Below, one piece after another: positions 46,273 through 55,960 of a stretch of DNA of 64,000 bases (positions within the stretch are counted from its first letter, which is position 1; every line of letters starts with the position of its first letter). A model generated the notes under the pieces. The model was given only the letters and a program-made list of their open reading frames with translations. It made no database searches and was not told the DNA's origin. This stretch comes from Acidobacteriota bacterium (lineage in GTDB: Bacteria; Acidobacteriota; Vicinamibacteria; Vicinamibacterales; SCN-69-37), in NCBI GenBank assembly GCA_020853395.1, contig JADYYY010000013.1, positions 1 to 64,000 on the forward strand, read 5' to 3'. Made by a program: the position numbers and the translations under genes.

Positions 46273-47166
46273 CTATGACGGGGATCGCTCGACGAGTCCG
46301 GCCGGGATCGCGGTGATCGGCGTCACCTCGATGTTGCGGTAGAAGACTTCCGAGCCCTCCGACTGAATCTGGATCTTCCCGCTCATCAGCGGTCTCGTCG
46401 CGCCGTTCTCGTAGAGCCTGGTGTTGTAGACGGCCAGCACGACCTGACCGTTGACGAGGTGCACGGCCGTCTGCCCGACGGTGTAGATCTCGAGCGTGAT
46501 CCAGTCCGTCTCGGGATTCTTGAAGCTCGGCAGCCGCGCCACGCGGCCGCCCGAATTCGGCACCGCCTTCTCGCGGCTGAACGTTCGCCTCTGTCCCTTC
46601 GGATCGTAGACGAAGACCTTGCCGTCGGCGGACGGAGACGACGGGACGTCGGCCACGCAGCCGAGGATGGTGATGAGATCGGCGGTCAGACCGGGCATCA
46701 CCTGGTACTCGAACGAGCGCATCCAGAAGTCGCCATCCAGGCCGTGCTCGCCGCCGGCATGGTAGAGCACGCCGCTGTCGGCCACTGCCCGGTTCCAGGG
46801 ATTGCCCGTTCCCCATTTCATCTGCAGCCTGAGGTGGTAGTTCTCGTACGAGTTCACCGTCGAGACGCCGCCGCCGATCACGCCGGAGATGCGGATGACC
46901 GGTCCGCCGTCCACCTGCGCCACGCTGAACACGTGGTCGGGATCCTTGTTGAGGCCGGTCGCGGTTCCGGGCATCTTCTGCCCCTTCGCATCCATCTTCG
47001 GCCCGAGGTACACGTCCCAGCCGGTGAGGTCCTTGCCGTTGAAGAGCGGCGTCCACTGGCCGGCTTTGAGCGTCGTGACGGCCTGCCGCGCCGTGAGCGG
47101 CGCATGGCTCAGCGACAGACCTGACAGGACCAGCGCAGCGATGACGGGTTTCAGCGACAGCCGCAT
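46273..47166 (-). CDS. Exported 3-keto-disaccharide hydrolase-like protein (DUF1080)
   Basis: 297 residues. Signal peptide (RLSLKPVIAALVLSGLSLSH) then a concanavalin-like DUF1080 domain: WTPLFNGKDLTGWDVYLGPK, NYHLRLQMKWGTGNPWNR, GVLYHAGGEHGLDGDFWM, and EVFYRNIEVTPI at the end. This family is linked to 3-keto-glycoside cleavage and is very common in Acidobacteriota. A second member is at 55063. Convergent with the TIM-barrel gene; both could belong to one sugar-catabolic theme. Confidence 0.88.
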   Translation of the reverse strand: MRLSLKPVIAALVLSGLSLSHAPLTARQAVTTLKAGQWTPLFNGKDLTGWDVYLGPKMDAKGQKMPGTATGLNKDPDHVFSVAQVDGGPVIRISGVIGGGVSTVNSYENYHLRLQMKWGTGNPWNRAVADSGVLYHAGGEHGLDGDFWMRSFEYQVMPGLTADLITILGCVADVPSSPSADGKVFVYDPKGQRRTFSREKAVPNSGGRVARLPSFKNPETDWITLEIYTVGQTAVHLVNGQVVLAVYNTRLYENGATRPLMSGKIQIQSEGSEVFYRNIEVTPITAIPAGLVERSPS

Positions 47167-47493
47167 GGCAAACCATCCCTTCCGGAAGAACCGTCCCCGG
47201 CCGAGGCCGGGAGGCCAGACTGACGAACAGCGGATGACAGAGCATAAACGATCCGGCGCCAAGTGCCTTCGATGGCACCACCGTCGCGGTCTCGGAGGTC
47301 GCGCTCGATGGCGCAAACCAGCTCGCCAATCCGCGCGTCTTCAGTTGGCCGACGCTCGTGACGCTCGAGTCCGCGGCGCTCGTCTTCGGCTCTTGCCCGG
47401 CCCATCGTGCCTCGCGGCTCGATCCCATCGGGGCGATCCGCGTCGAGCCGTAGAAGCGCAGCTGACCGCGCGCGTTCGGGCCCGGCCGTCGGC
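47167..47493 (+). other. Intergenic region with a possible coding remnant (47241-47453)
   Basis: Outside the DUF1080 promoter region, one plus-strand frame (47241-47453, ending TAG) reads like protein, for example TTVAVSEVALDGANQLANPR and TLVTLESAALVFGSCPAHRA, but it lacks a start codon and follows a TGA directly. It may be a gene fragment; not assigned a function. Confidence 0.25.
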
Positions 47494-47841
47494 TCACTCG
47501 ACGATGACGGTGCCGGTCATGACCGGGTGCAGCGAACAGACGTAGGGAAAGGCGCCGGCGCGCGACGCTCGAAAGGTCCACGATTGGCCGGCGCCGATCG
47601 ATCCGGAGTCGAACCCGTCGCCCACCGTCGTCACCGTGTGGGCGAACGGATCACGGTTCGTCCACGTGATCCGATCGCCTGTCTTGACGCGCACGTCGGC
47701 TGGCGAGAATGCCACCGCCTCGATCGTCACGGCCCGTGCGGCCGGGGCCTCGTCGGCCGGCCGCGCGGCGCATCCGATCGCTGCGGCGGCGAGGGCAGCG
47801 ACAGTCACGAGCGCGGCGGCATTCGCGTGGACCGGCGACAT
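47494..47841 (-). CDS. Cupredoxin/plastocyanin-like copper lipoprotein
   Basis: 115 residues with a lipobox (AALAAAAIGC, Cys24) and a type 1 copper site: H68 (DPFAHTVTT), C102, H105 and M108 (YVCSLHPVMTG). Such a protein carries electrons in the periplasm or outer membrane. It starts right after the stop of the DUF4142 gene upstream on the same strand, so the two are cotranscribed. Confidence 0.92.
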   Translation of the reverse strand: MSPVHANAAALVTVAALAAAAIGCAARPADEAPAARAVTIEAVAFSPADVRVKTGDRITWTNRDPFAHTVTTVGDGFDSGSIGAGQSWTFRASRAGAFPYVCSLHPVMTGTVIVE

Positions 47842-48366
47842 CTAGTGCGCCGCGCCGAGCGACGACTGCAGCATCTTCGCGTGCTCGAGGTGCGCGGCGA
47901 TCGCCGGCCGTACCTTCACGAGCAGCGCCTTCAGCTCGCCATTCGTCGCGCTGGGAATGAGCGTCCGGTCGATCGCGTCGAGCACCTGCTGGTGATACGC
48001 CACCTCGTGATCGATGTACGCCTTGTCGAACGCGGCGCCGTGCAGCGTTCTGAGCCGCGCGACGTTCTTCTCGCCGTCCGACTCGAGCGCGGCGGCCGTG
48101 GGATGGTCTTGCGGCGTGACCTTCAAGCGCGTCACCAGGTCCGTCGCCTGCCGGTTGACGCCGGTGTGATCGTCCACCATCAACTGGCCGAACTTCTTCA
48201 CCTGTCCGTTGGCCGATTGCGCGACCGCGACCTTGCCGGCGTCGATGTCCACCTGGTTCGCGGTGACGACGATCGACGCGATCTGTGCGTCGGTGACGGT
48301 CTGGGCCGACACGCTGGAAACTGCGGCGGCGAAGCCTGCCGCCACCGCGAATGCCGAGAGCTTCAT
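47842..48366 (-). CDS. DUF4142 exported protein
   Basis: 174 residues. Signal peptide MKLSAFAVAAGFAAAVSSVS, then the DUF4142 helical bundle: AQIASIVVTANQVDIDAGKV, KFGQLMVDDHTGVNRQATDL, AYIDHEVAYHQQVLDAIDRT. Conserved His/Asp/Glu positions resemble a ferritin-like metal site, but no enzymatic function is established. Coupled to the cupredoxin gene, so a role in envelope redox or metal handling is possible. Confidence 0.9.
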   Translation of the reverse strand: MKLSAFAVAAGFAAAVSSVSAQTVTDAQIASIVVTANQVDIDAGKVAVAQSANGQVKKFGQLMVDDHTGVNRQATDLVTRLKVTPQDHPTAAALESDGEKNVARLRTLHGAAFDKAYIDHEVAYHQQVLDAIDRTLIPSATNGELKALLVKVRPAIAAHLEHAKMLQSSLGAAH

Positions 48367-48635
48367 GATGCGATCTCCTTGGTGTCCGTGACGAGATTCC
48401 TGGCGCCGCGCGCCCCTCGCACGGCATCACTCGAATAGAGTCGGCAGTCCGGAAAACGTGACCGGCCGCGGAATCCGCCGCCTCATCCGCCCACCGGTCC
48501 GATGCGGCGTGGCGATGCCTCGCCGGGCGATTCGGTCGCGGCACGTGTTCGACGTGTTGCCTGCGGAACGCACGTATCATGCGTACGGTCGAGCTGCGTC
48601 AGCTCGCTTCCACACCTCGACCAAGGAGCAGATCG

Positions 48636-49190
48636 ATGGATGCCAGGAGCCGGCGCCGATTCGTGAACAGCATGATGGCGGCCACCGCCGCGGCCATGAG
48701 CGGGACGATGGTCTTCGGCGCGGACGGCGCGCAGCAGGCGAACGTGCCGGCCGGTGGCCGCGGCAGGGCCGGCGGCCCTGCCCGTCCTCCGCGGCCGCGA
48801 CCCGCCGGCATCGCGTGGATCTCGGGACAGGGCATCGGACAGACGCCCGGACCCAACACCTGGGATCTGAAGGATCACACCCGCCGGACGATGGACAACG
48901 TCAAAGCCGCCGTCGAGCGCCTGGGCGGGACGATGGACGATTTCTTGTACATGCAGGTGTTCTATTGCCTGCACCTCGACGATGGGACGCCCATGCCGGC
49001 CGGCAGCGCAGCGTTCGCCGCGTACCAGAAGGGGTACGAGGATCTCAACAGCGTCTACAACACCTACTGGCAGGACACGAAGTACGGCGCGCCGCCGCGC
49101 TCGTGCTTCGCGCTGACGTGGATTCCGGGCAACTCGCTCATCGAGATCGTCGGCGCCGCGTGTATTCCGTCGACCGCGACGCCGGCGTGA
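48636..49190 (+). CDS. Tat-exported RidA/YjgF-like protein
   Basis: 184 residues: Tat-type signal (SRRRFVNSMMAATAAAMSG), Gly/Pro/Arg-rich linker, then a RidA-fold domain with ISGQGIGQTPGPNTWDLKDH, RRTMDNVKAAVERLGGTMDD, FLYMQVFYCLHLDD and CFALTWIPGNSLIEIVGAAC. The key Arg of imine-deaminating RidA proteins (normally in xRxxx before the last strand) is not evident at SCFALTW, so it may be an Rid subgroup with a different role. The export signal is unusual for the family. ATG 48636 follows AAGGAG. Confidence 0.83.
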   Translation: MDARSRRRFVNSMMAATAAAMSGTMVFGADGAQQANVPAGGRGRAGGPARPPRPRPAGIAWISGQGIGQTPGPNTWDLKDHTRRTMDNVKAAVERLGGTMDDFLYMQVFYCLHLDDGTPMPAGSAAFAAYQKGYEDLNSVYNTYWQDTKYGAPPRSCFALTWIPGNSLIEIVGAACIPSTATPA

Positions 49191-49238
49191 TGTGAGGTGC
49201 GCCGGGGATCGCCGATTGACGCGATCCCGGCCTCGTCG

Positions 49239-50102
49239 TCAGGCGAGCGCCTTGCCGTAGAGCGCGAGCAGCCGGCTCCAGGCTTTCTCGGCCTGTGGCT
49301 CGTTGTACACGCCGGAGTCGGGTGGGCACCAGCCGTGGGCGGCGCCTTCGTACACCTCGATCTCGGCCGTCACCTTCGCGCTCGCGAAGGTGTCGCGCAG
49401 CGCCGTCTTCTCGTTCGGCGCGCGCTCGTCGTCGTTGGCGGCGATGCAGACCAGGAACTGGGCCGTCGTCTTCGCTGCCTGCAGGTGCGGGCTGCTCGCA
49501 CCTGCGGTGACGAGCCCACCGCCGTGGAACGACGCGGCCGCGCCGACGCGCTCGGGTACGGCCGCCGCCGTGCGGAACGCGATCGGGCCGCTCATGCAGT
49601 AGCCCTGCGTGCCAATCTTTCGATTCTTCGCGACCGATGGCTGCCGATCGAGCCACGCGATGAACGCTTTGGCATCCGTCACGTGCGTCGTCTCGTTCAG
49701 GCCCTGCGCGAAGCTCCGCACGTCGGCAATCGGCGTCGCGGCGCCGGCCGGCGCCGTGGGCGCCTTCTGCACGCGATAGAACGGGTTGACGACGAGGACC
49801 GCGTAACCGGACTCGGCGAGACGCTTGCCCATCTGCCGAAAGGCGGGCCGCAGGCCGAAGATGTCGGGCCACATCAGCACGCCGGCCGCCGCGCCGTCCG
49901 TCGGATGCACGTAGTAGGCGTCGGCCGTGCCATCCGGCGTCGGCACGCTGACGTCCGCCTCGGTGACCGGCGCCGCATTGGCGACCGCGGGAAGCACCAT
50001 CGAGACGCCGGCCGCGACGATCGCGCCGAACTGCCGGCGCGTGACGAGCCCCAGCGCTTCGAACTGGCGCCGGTCGTCGTCGAAATGATCTTGATCGCAC
50101 AT
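49239..50102 (-). CDS. Tat-exported dienelactone hydrolase-family protein
   Basis: 287 residues. The N-terminus MCDQDHFDDDRRQFEALGLV precedes a TRRQFGAIVAAG twin-arginine motif, then a DLH alpha/beta hydrolase: GVLMWPDIFGLRPAFRQMGK, nucleophile Cys in GTQGYCMSGPIAF, Asp in CIAANDDERAP, and His in EGAAHGWCPPDSG. The Cys-Asp-His triad is complete. Substrate: an enol-lactone or ester; not predictable. ATG at 50102. Convergent with the RidA gene. Confidence 0.9.
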   Translation of the reverse strand: MCDQDHFDDDRRQFEALGLVTRRQFGAIVAAGVSMVLPAVANAAPVTEADVSVPTPDGTADAYYVHPTDGAAAGVLMWPDIFGLRPAFRQMGKRLAESGYAVLVVNPFYRVQKAPTAPAGAATPIADVRSFAQGLNETTHVTDAKAFIAWLDRQPSVAKNRKIGTQGYCMSGPIAFRTAAAVPERVGAAASFHGGGLVTAGASSPHLQAAKTTAQFLVCIAANDDERAPNEKTALRDTFASAKVTAEIEVYEGAAHGWCPPDSGVYNEPQAEKAWSRLLALYGKALA

Positions 50103-50231
50103 GTGGTCCCTTCTTTCGGCAATCCCGCAGCCCAGCGCAGCCTCGACGCGCCGCCGAGCTGAATCAGCGCTGCCGGTCGTCGCAGGGAGCGGCCGCGTGC
50201 GGCCTCGCCCGGACGCGCCGCGCACGTCGCC

Positions 50232-50345
50232 CTACGACAGCTCCGCGCGGCGTCTGGCGAGGTTGGCGAGCCGGCGGCGCCGGCAGAACATCCCCCAGTT
50301 GTAGAGCGCGATCCACGCCGCCAGAAACAGCAGTTCGTCCCGCAT
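50232..50345 (-). CDS. Possible 37-residue membrane peptide
   Basis: A short frame with ATG 50345 and TAG, preceded by GAGGGAG. The product begins MRDELLFLAAWIALYNWGMF and ends with a cluster of Arg (CRRRRLANLARRRAELS). One hydrophobic helix with a positive C-terminus fits a small inner-membrane protein. Placed 129 bp upstream of the DLH gene in the same direction. Evidence is limited to the ribosome-binding site and composition. Confidence 0.4.
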   Translation of the reverse strand: MRDELLFLAAWIALYNWGMFCRRRRLANLARRRAELS

Positions 50346-50480
50346 CCCAGCTCCCTCGTGTGATGGACCTGGGAACGATAGCGCAGATCTGCACGGCAGT
50401 GCACGCCGTGTCGCCCCAGGATGCGTGTGGGGAGCGGACGGTGGCCCGCCGCGACAGGAACCCGTCTGACGAGCCTTCGA

Positions 50481-50514
50481 TTTCAGAACGAAATGGTTCC
50501 ATTGCGACCTGAAA
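50481..50514. promoter_or_regulatory. Upstream activator site, 16-bp-arm inverted repeat
   Basis: Arms TTTCAGAACGAAATGG (50481-50496) and CCATTGCGACCTGAAA (50499-50514) are complementary at 13 of 16 positions around a TT. Position is about 85 bp from the predicted start of transcription, the right phase for an enhancer-binding protein. Confidence 0.6.
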
Positions 50515-50555
50515 CGTCGCGGTGCGTCCGGACGAAGGAAACCAGCACGTTTTCG

Positions 50556-50571
50556 TGGCCCCGAAATTGCT
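50556..50571 (+). promoter_or_regulatory. Sigma-54 (-24/-12) promoter
   Basis: TGGCCCCGAAATTGCT matches TGGCACG-N4-TTGCW, with GG at 50557-50558 and GC at 50569-50570 exactly 10 bp apart. Two deviations (A to C, G to C) in the -24 element. Its position downstream of the inverted repeat and upstream of a sigma-54 activator gene supports it. Confidence 0.6.
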
Positions 50572-50749
50572 CAGTGGAAGGGCAGCGAGCGATTACGGAC
50601 GCCATGCTGCGGCTTCACTTCCCCCCCTCGTCCCGTACGGATGCCCGAGGCGCGATTCGTGCCGCCAGCCTTCGCCTGGCGCCACGAGTCGCGCCGGTCA
50701 TCGGCTCGTCCGCCGCTCCGATTCCAGCGCCCTGAACCGACTGGTGGCC

Positions 50750-50785
50750 GCGTGCTCGAGCGACCGCATCGTCGCTCGAGCACGC
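50750..50785. other. Long perfect hairpin in the leader (15-bp stem, 6-nt loop)
   Basis: GCGTGCTCGAGCGAC and GTCGCTCGAGCACGC, loop CGCATC. The palindromic octamer GCTCGAGC occurs in both arms, with centres 20 bp apart (about two helical turns). It is not followed by U, so a terminator is unlikely. It may be an operator, an RNA stability element or an attenuator. Lies 54 bp upstream of the ATG at 50839. Confidence 0.6.
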
Positions 50786-50838
50786 ATTGCCCGACAACGT
50801 TCAACCCACCCTTTTTCCGGGTGACAGGAGACAGCACC

Positions 50839-51129
50839 ATGAACCTTTATGCACGGCTCGGCTCTCAGTTCAACACGACGGAAGCGGCGTCGCTCAGCAC
50901 CCGCCTCGCGGAGTGGCACGACGCGATGGTGGCGCACGAGCGCCGGCTTCGCACGCTCGGCGCCGATCTCTGCGATGACGAGTGTCCGCATGCCGAGGCG
51001 CGGGCGCTCTGGTCCGAGGCGCTGTCGGCGTTCGGCGCGCACGCGCTGGAGCTCGTCTTCCTGCGGTCGCGCGCGCACGATCTGCCGCACGGGTCGGTCG
51101 ATCTCGCGCAGGCGGCCGTCCCTCCGTAG
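50839..51129 (+). CDS. Small protein of unknown function in the sigma-54 locus
   Basis: 96 residues, soluble, mainly helical, rich in Ala/Arg/His with three Cys-free helices except CDDECPHAEARALW. It starts MNLYARLGSQFNTTEAASLS. The ribosome-binding site CAGGAG is present. No family recognised. The position between the sigma-54 promoter and the activator gene suggests that it is the first product of this regulated transcript. Confidence 0.65.
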   Translation: MNLYARLGSQFNTTEAASLSTRLAEWHDAMVAHERRLRTLGADLCDDECPHAEARALWSEALSAFGAHALELVFLRSRAHDLPHGSVDLAQAAVPP

Positions 51130-51175
51130 CGGCCGCGACCCGTCCTGGTCCGGGCCGAGCCCATAGAATGGCGGG

Positions 51176-52870
<1,695 letters not shown>

Positions 52871-53297
52871 GCCACACTCGAGAGCTTTCGGTCCAAACGG
52901 ATTCTCAATCGGCTCCAGCCGCCACGTCTCATCGTCACATACCCCAAATCGTGCTTCATGACGGTGACGAGCCAGGTGCGCTCAGCGACCTGCGTCACAC
53001 CGACGCGCTGGCCAGCAAAGACGTGACTGAGGTTCACCTTCCGCCCGTGGAAGAGGTGCGGCCGCAGCCGATCACGAGGATCGTTTGATCGTGAAAGGGG
53101 TTCGTCAGCTCCTCGAGGCCGCGATAGACGCGGAGGGAGCGGGCGTCGAGGTCCGCCGGCACTTTCATCCCGAGCGCTTCGTGCGGCCGGTCCGTATTGT
53201 AACGGGTGACGAAGTCGTCGAAGCGGGCCTGCTGCTGGAGCACGTTGGCCGCCGCGGGTGTGATCGATTCGCGCTTCAGTTGGGCATCGCCCGGTCA
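52871..53297 (-). mobile_element. Remnant of an IS481-family transposase (C-terminal part)
   Basis: Minus-strand fragments in at least two frames: LKRESITPAAANVLQQQARF and RPHEALGMKVPADLDARS, then after a one-base shift [20 protein letters not shown], then another shift to [17 protein letters not shown]. These match the C-terminal region of the element at 8721-10010. The catalytic core is gone. It abuts the activator stop codon. Confidence 0.8.
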
Positions 53298-53377
53298 GAG
53301 ACCGCCGGCCTGCCGATCAGGGTCTGCACGTCGTGGAACTTCGACCTTGGATCCCTGAAGCCGTAGGACAGACTCCT

Positions 53378-54511
53378 TCAGTTCACCATCTTCATGATGG
53401 CCGCCCAGTCGAGCTGTTCGTAGGCCTGCTTCTGCTGCGGCCGGTGCTCTTCGAAAGCGTTTGGCATGTGGACAATGATGGCGCGCGGCTCGAGCGGGGA
53501 AGCGCCGGCACGATAGAACGCCGGGTTCTTTCGCGTGATCGCCTGCGCATTGGGCGTGCCCGCGGGTACCAGGTCGTCGCCCGCCAGGAACGCAGCCGAT
53601 GCGCGTTCCTGGGGAGTCATCCGGGCAATCTGCGCGCGGTAACTATCGCCGAGTGCGGTGAGCCCCGCCAGGTTCTTGCCGATTTGCGCGCGTTCGTACG
53701 CATCCGTTCTCTTCAGTTTTTCCGTTTCGGCCAGTTCGGCCTTTTCCATGTCGCTGCGCATCTTCGCCGCTCGAGCCGGACTGCTCTGCGCGACGATAGC
53801 CCAGAGTTCCTCGTTGTTCTTCTTTCTCGTGGGTGCTTCCTCCATCCATCGCTCGTACGGTGTCTTGGCGACGACTGCCGCCGTGGCCTTGACCTTCTCC
53901 TGGTTCGTTCCTTCGAGCGTGAAGATCATGGCGCGCAGGTACTCCTCGCGCGTCACGGGCAGGGTCGGCGACGCGCCACCGCGGGTGAACAACACGGAGA
54001 GGCCCGTGGTGTTTTCCTCCTGAAGGCGCCCATACGTCGCGGCGGAGCCGAACAGCGCCGGTGTGCGGACCCGCTCCAAATAAAGACCGTCGCCCTTTTC
54101 GTCGAGCAACGGCCTGTCACTTTCGCTCCAGGCCATAGGGCTTGGATTGAAAGTGAGCAGGAGCGGGGTACCCCCCTCGCTGTTCTTGCTGCACCTTTGC
54201 ATCGCGCGGAGGACGAATTCGTACGAGTAGAGCTGCGTGGGATCGGTGATCTCGTGGTACGAAAACACTGGCAGGACGGCAAATCCACGGGGGCGCGCCC
54301 ACGTCGTCGCGCGCATGAGCGCTTCCACCGCGGTGAGTCGTGTTTCGATCGTCTTCCGATCGGCGGCGCTCAGGCGCTCGGCACCCTCAGTCAAGTCGGC
54401 GCGTGGCCACCAGGGGGTGACCTCGTTGGGCCCGCATTCCTGCGCGTCGACTCGTGCGGCGCTGAGGAGAGATAGCGAAAGGACCGCGAGGAGCAGGCGC
54501 GCGCGGGGCAT
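53378..54511 (-). CDS. Exported protein of unknown function
   Basis: 377 residues. Signal peptide PRARLLLAVLSLSLLSAARV (cut near DAQEC). The mature protein has a Cys at the new N-terminus (QECGPNEVTPWWPRADLTEG), YHEITDPTQLYSYEFVLRAM with one Cys (MQRCSKN), and charged helical C-terminal parts (EKAELAETEKLKRTDAYERA). No enzyme motif and no family recognised. Monocistronic; the ATG at 54511 removes an Arg/Gly-rich extension upstream. Confidence 0.65.
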   Translation of the reverse strand: MPRARLLLAVLSLSLLSAARVDAQECGPNEVTPWWPRADLTEGAERLSAADRKTIETRLTAVEALMRATTWARPRGFAVLPVFSYHEITDPTQLYSYEFVLRAMQRCSKNSEGGTPLLLTFNPSPMAWSESDRPLLDEKGDGLYLERVRTPALFGSAATYGRLQEENTTGLSVLFTRGGASPTLPVTREEYLRAMIFTLEGTNQEKVKATAAVVAKTPYERWMEEAPTRKKNNEELWAIVAQSSPARAAKMRSDMEKAELAETEKLKRTDAYERAQIGKNLAGLTALGDSYRAQIARMTPQERASAAFLAGDDLVPAGTPNAQAITRKNPAFYRAGASPLEPRAIIVHMPNAFEEHRPQQKQAYEQLDWAAIMKMVN

Positions 54512-54746
54512 GGAGACTCCACGGTTCGCGAGGTGACCGGCCGGCTGGCGGATTGTACCATCGCAGGGAACCTCGCCCACGCCACAACGGGCCTTCCCGA
54601 AATCGTTGCGCGCTCCCAATGCAATGGCGGCCAAGCCGTGGCGAGTCCGTCCCCGCGTTCCGGCCCTGTTCCTACCCATCAACCGCGCCAGGCCGTGACC
54701 AGCGCCGCGGTCGCGATGGTCTCGTTTCAACTTCAGCGATCTGAGA

Positions 54747-54765
54747 CGGGTCCAAACGGGACCCG
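54747..54765. terminator. Hairpin CGGGTCC-AAACG-GGACCCG
   Basis: Perfect 7-bp stem without a U-tract. Lies between the exported-protein gene and the DUF1080 gene; possible terminator of rightward or leftward transcription, weakly supported. Confidence 0.2.
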
Positions 54766-54827
54766 CCCTACGCTCGTCGGACCCGGCGATCCGTCGCGGT
54801 TCACGCCGCTTCTCCGATCAACCAGTT

Positions 54828-54855
54828 GGGGAAATCGTCCAGTGCGGCAAGCCGG
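54828..54855. repeat. Second copy of the dispersed sequence at 17711-17737
   Basis: Shares AAATCGTCCAGTGCGG plus following AGCC. See the first copy. Confidence 0.45.
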
Positions 54856-55062
54856 TGCTCCTGCCGGCCTGGCGAACGGCCGTGCGATGGCGGCCACGGG
54901 CGAGCCTGCCCGGCATCCGGCGCCGTCCGGAGGTGGCGTCACCGCCGCCGGCGCTCGGCGGAACGGCGTCGTCCTCGCGCGGACGGTCCTGCCGCGCCGC
55001 GCCGGCGCAGCGGGTGTAACATGCCGAGCCGCATCTCTTCTTCGAGTCTTCGAGGGGCTCTC

Positions 55063-55941
55063 ATGAAACGTCTACTGTTCGCATGCATCATCTCGGCGAT
55101 CGCGACGCCGCTCGCCGCCCAGGGCGCCTGGACGACGCTGTTCAACGGCAAGGATTTCACGGGCTGGACGATTGGCGGCGGCCAGGCCAACGGGTTCGGC
55201 AGCACGGCACGCGCAGCCGGCGCGGGTAATCGCGCGGGCGGGGCGGCACCGGCCGCCGCACCGGCAGCACCGCTGTCCACCAATCCCGCCGATCGCGGTT
55301 GGGCGATCGACAACGGCGTCATCACGAGCGCGCCGGTCACGGGCGGCGGCCGCGGCGGCACGCTCTCGACGGTGGGCAAGTTCCACGACTTCGAGCTTGA
55401 AGTGGACTACAAGCTCGACGAAGCGCCGAACGTCGAGTGCACCGCGCGGCTCGGCGAGAAGATCAACGCGCGATCCGGGCAGATGGCCACCGAGCAGAAC
55501 CTCAGCAAGGACGCGGCGTGTCTCGCCAACAGCGGCATCTACTTCCGCAGCGGCTACCAGCTCAACCTCGGGCGCCGCGAAGCCGGCGAGTACATCGGCG
55601 TCGTCATGCACCGCGTGATTCCGAACGAGTCGATCCGCGGCAACGTCGATTGGCTCTCGACCGGCGACTGCGGCGGCAAGAACCGCCAGTACCTTCAGGA
55701 CTGCAGCCAGTTCCCCGAGATCCGCCACAAGAACGACTGGAATCACCTGCGGATCGTGTTCAAGGGCGACCGCCTCCAGATCTGGCTCAACGACAAGCAG
55801 ATCACCGACGTGACCGACAAGCCCATGCAGGGCGAGGAGAGCTGGGCGCAGCCGGCGCCCATTTCGTTCCAGCCGTTCGGCGAGAGCGGCGGGTTCAGCG
55901 GGAAGGTCCAGTACCGGAACGTCCGGATCCGCACGCTGTAG
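55063..55941 (+). CDS. Exported 3-keto-disaccharide hydrolase-like protein (DUF1080), Ala/Gly-rich insert
   Basis: 292 residues. Signal peptide (KRLLFACIISAIATPLAAQ), DUF1080 start WTTLFNGKDFTGWTIGGGQA, then a low-complexity insert (GAGNRAGGAAPAAAPAAPLS), and the domain body: FHDFELEVDYKLDEAPNVEC, ANSGIYFRSGYQLNLGRREA, HLRIVFKGDRLQIWLNDKQI, ending VQYRNVRIRTL. The closer relative in this window is the protein at 46273. Followed 19 bp later by a lipoprotein gene, so a possible operon. Confidence 0.88.
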   Translation: MKRLLFACIISAIATPLAAQGAWTTLFNGKDFTGWTIGGGQANGFGSTARAAGAGNRAGGAAPAAAPAAPLSTNPADRGWAIDNGVITSAPVTGGGRGGTLSTVGKFHDFELEVDYKLDEAPNVECTARLGEKINARSGQMATEQNLSKDAACLANSGIYFRSGYQLNLGRREAGEYIGVVMHRVIPNESIRGNVDWLSTGDCGGKNRQYLQDCSQFPEIRHKNDWNHLRIVFKGDRLQIWLNDKQITDVTDKPMQGEESWAQPAPISFQPFGESGGFSGKVQYRNVRIRTL

Positions 55942-55960
55942 CCCGCGCGCGCGCAGTCCG

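Larger units (their letters stand above)
50346..50838 (+). promoter_or_regulatory. Regulatory region of the sigma-54 locus
   Basis: 493 bp without a supported gene; it contains an upstream activator-like inverted repeat (50481-50514), a -24/-12 promoter (50556-50571) and a long hairpin (50750-50785). The leader from the promoter to the first ATG (50839) would be about 260 nt. Confidence 0.55.
54512..55062. other. Gene-free interval (551 bp) with scar-like sequence
   Basis: Open frames here are Arg/Ala/Ser-rich without start signals. It holds a hairpin (54747-54753 / 54759-54765) and a copy of the sequence at 17711-17737 (at 54828-54855). No tRNA or coding remnant identified. Confidence 0.45.

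Noticed and set aside
54747..54765. Strong intrinsic terminator
   Set aside because: Good stem but no U-tract; listed only with low confidence.
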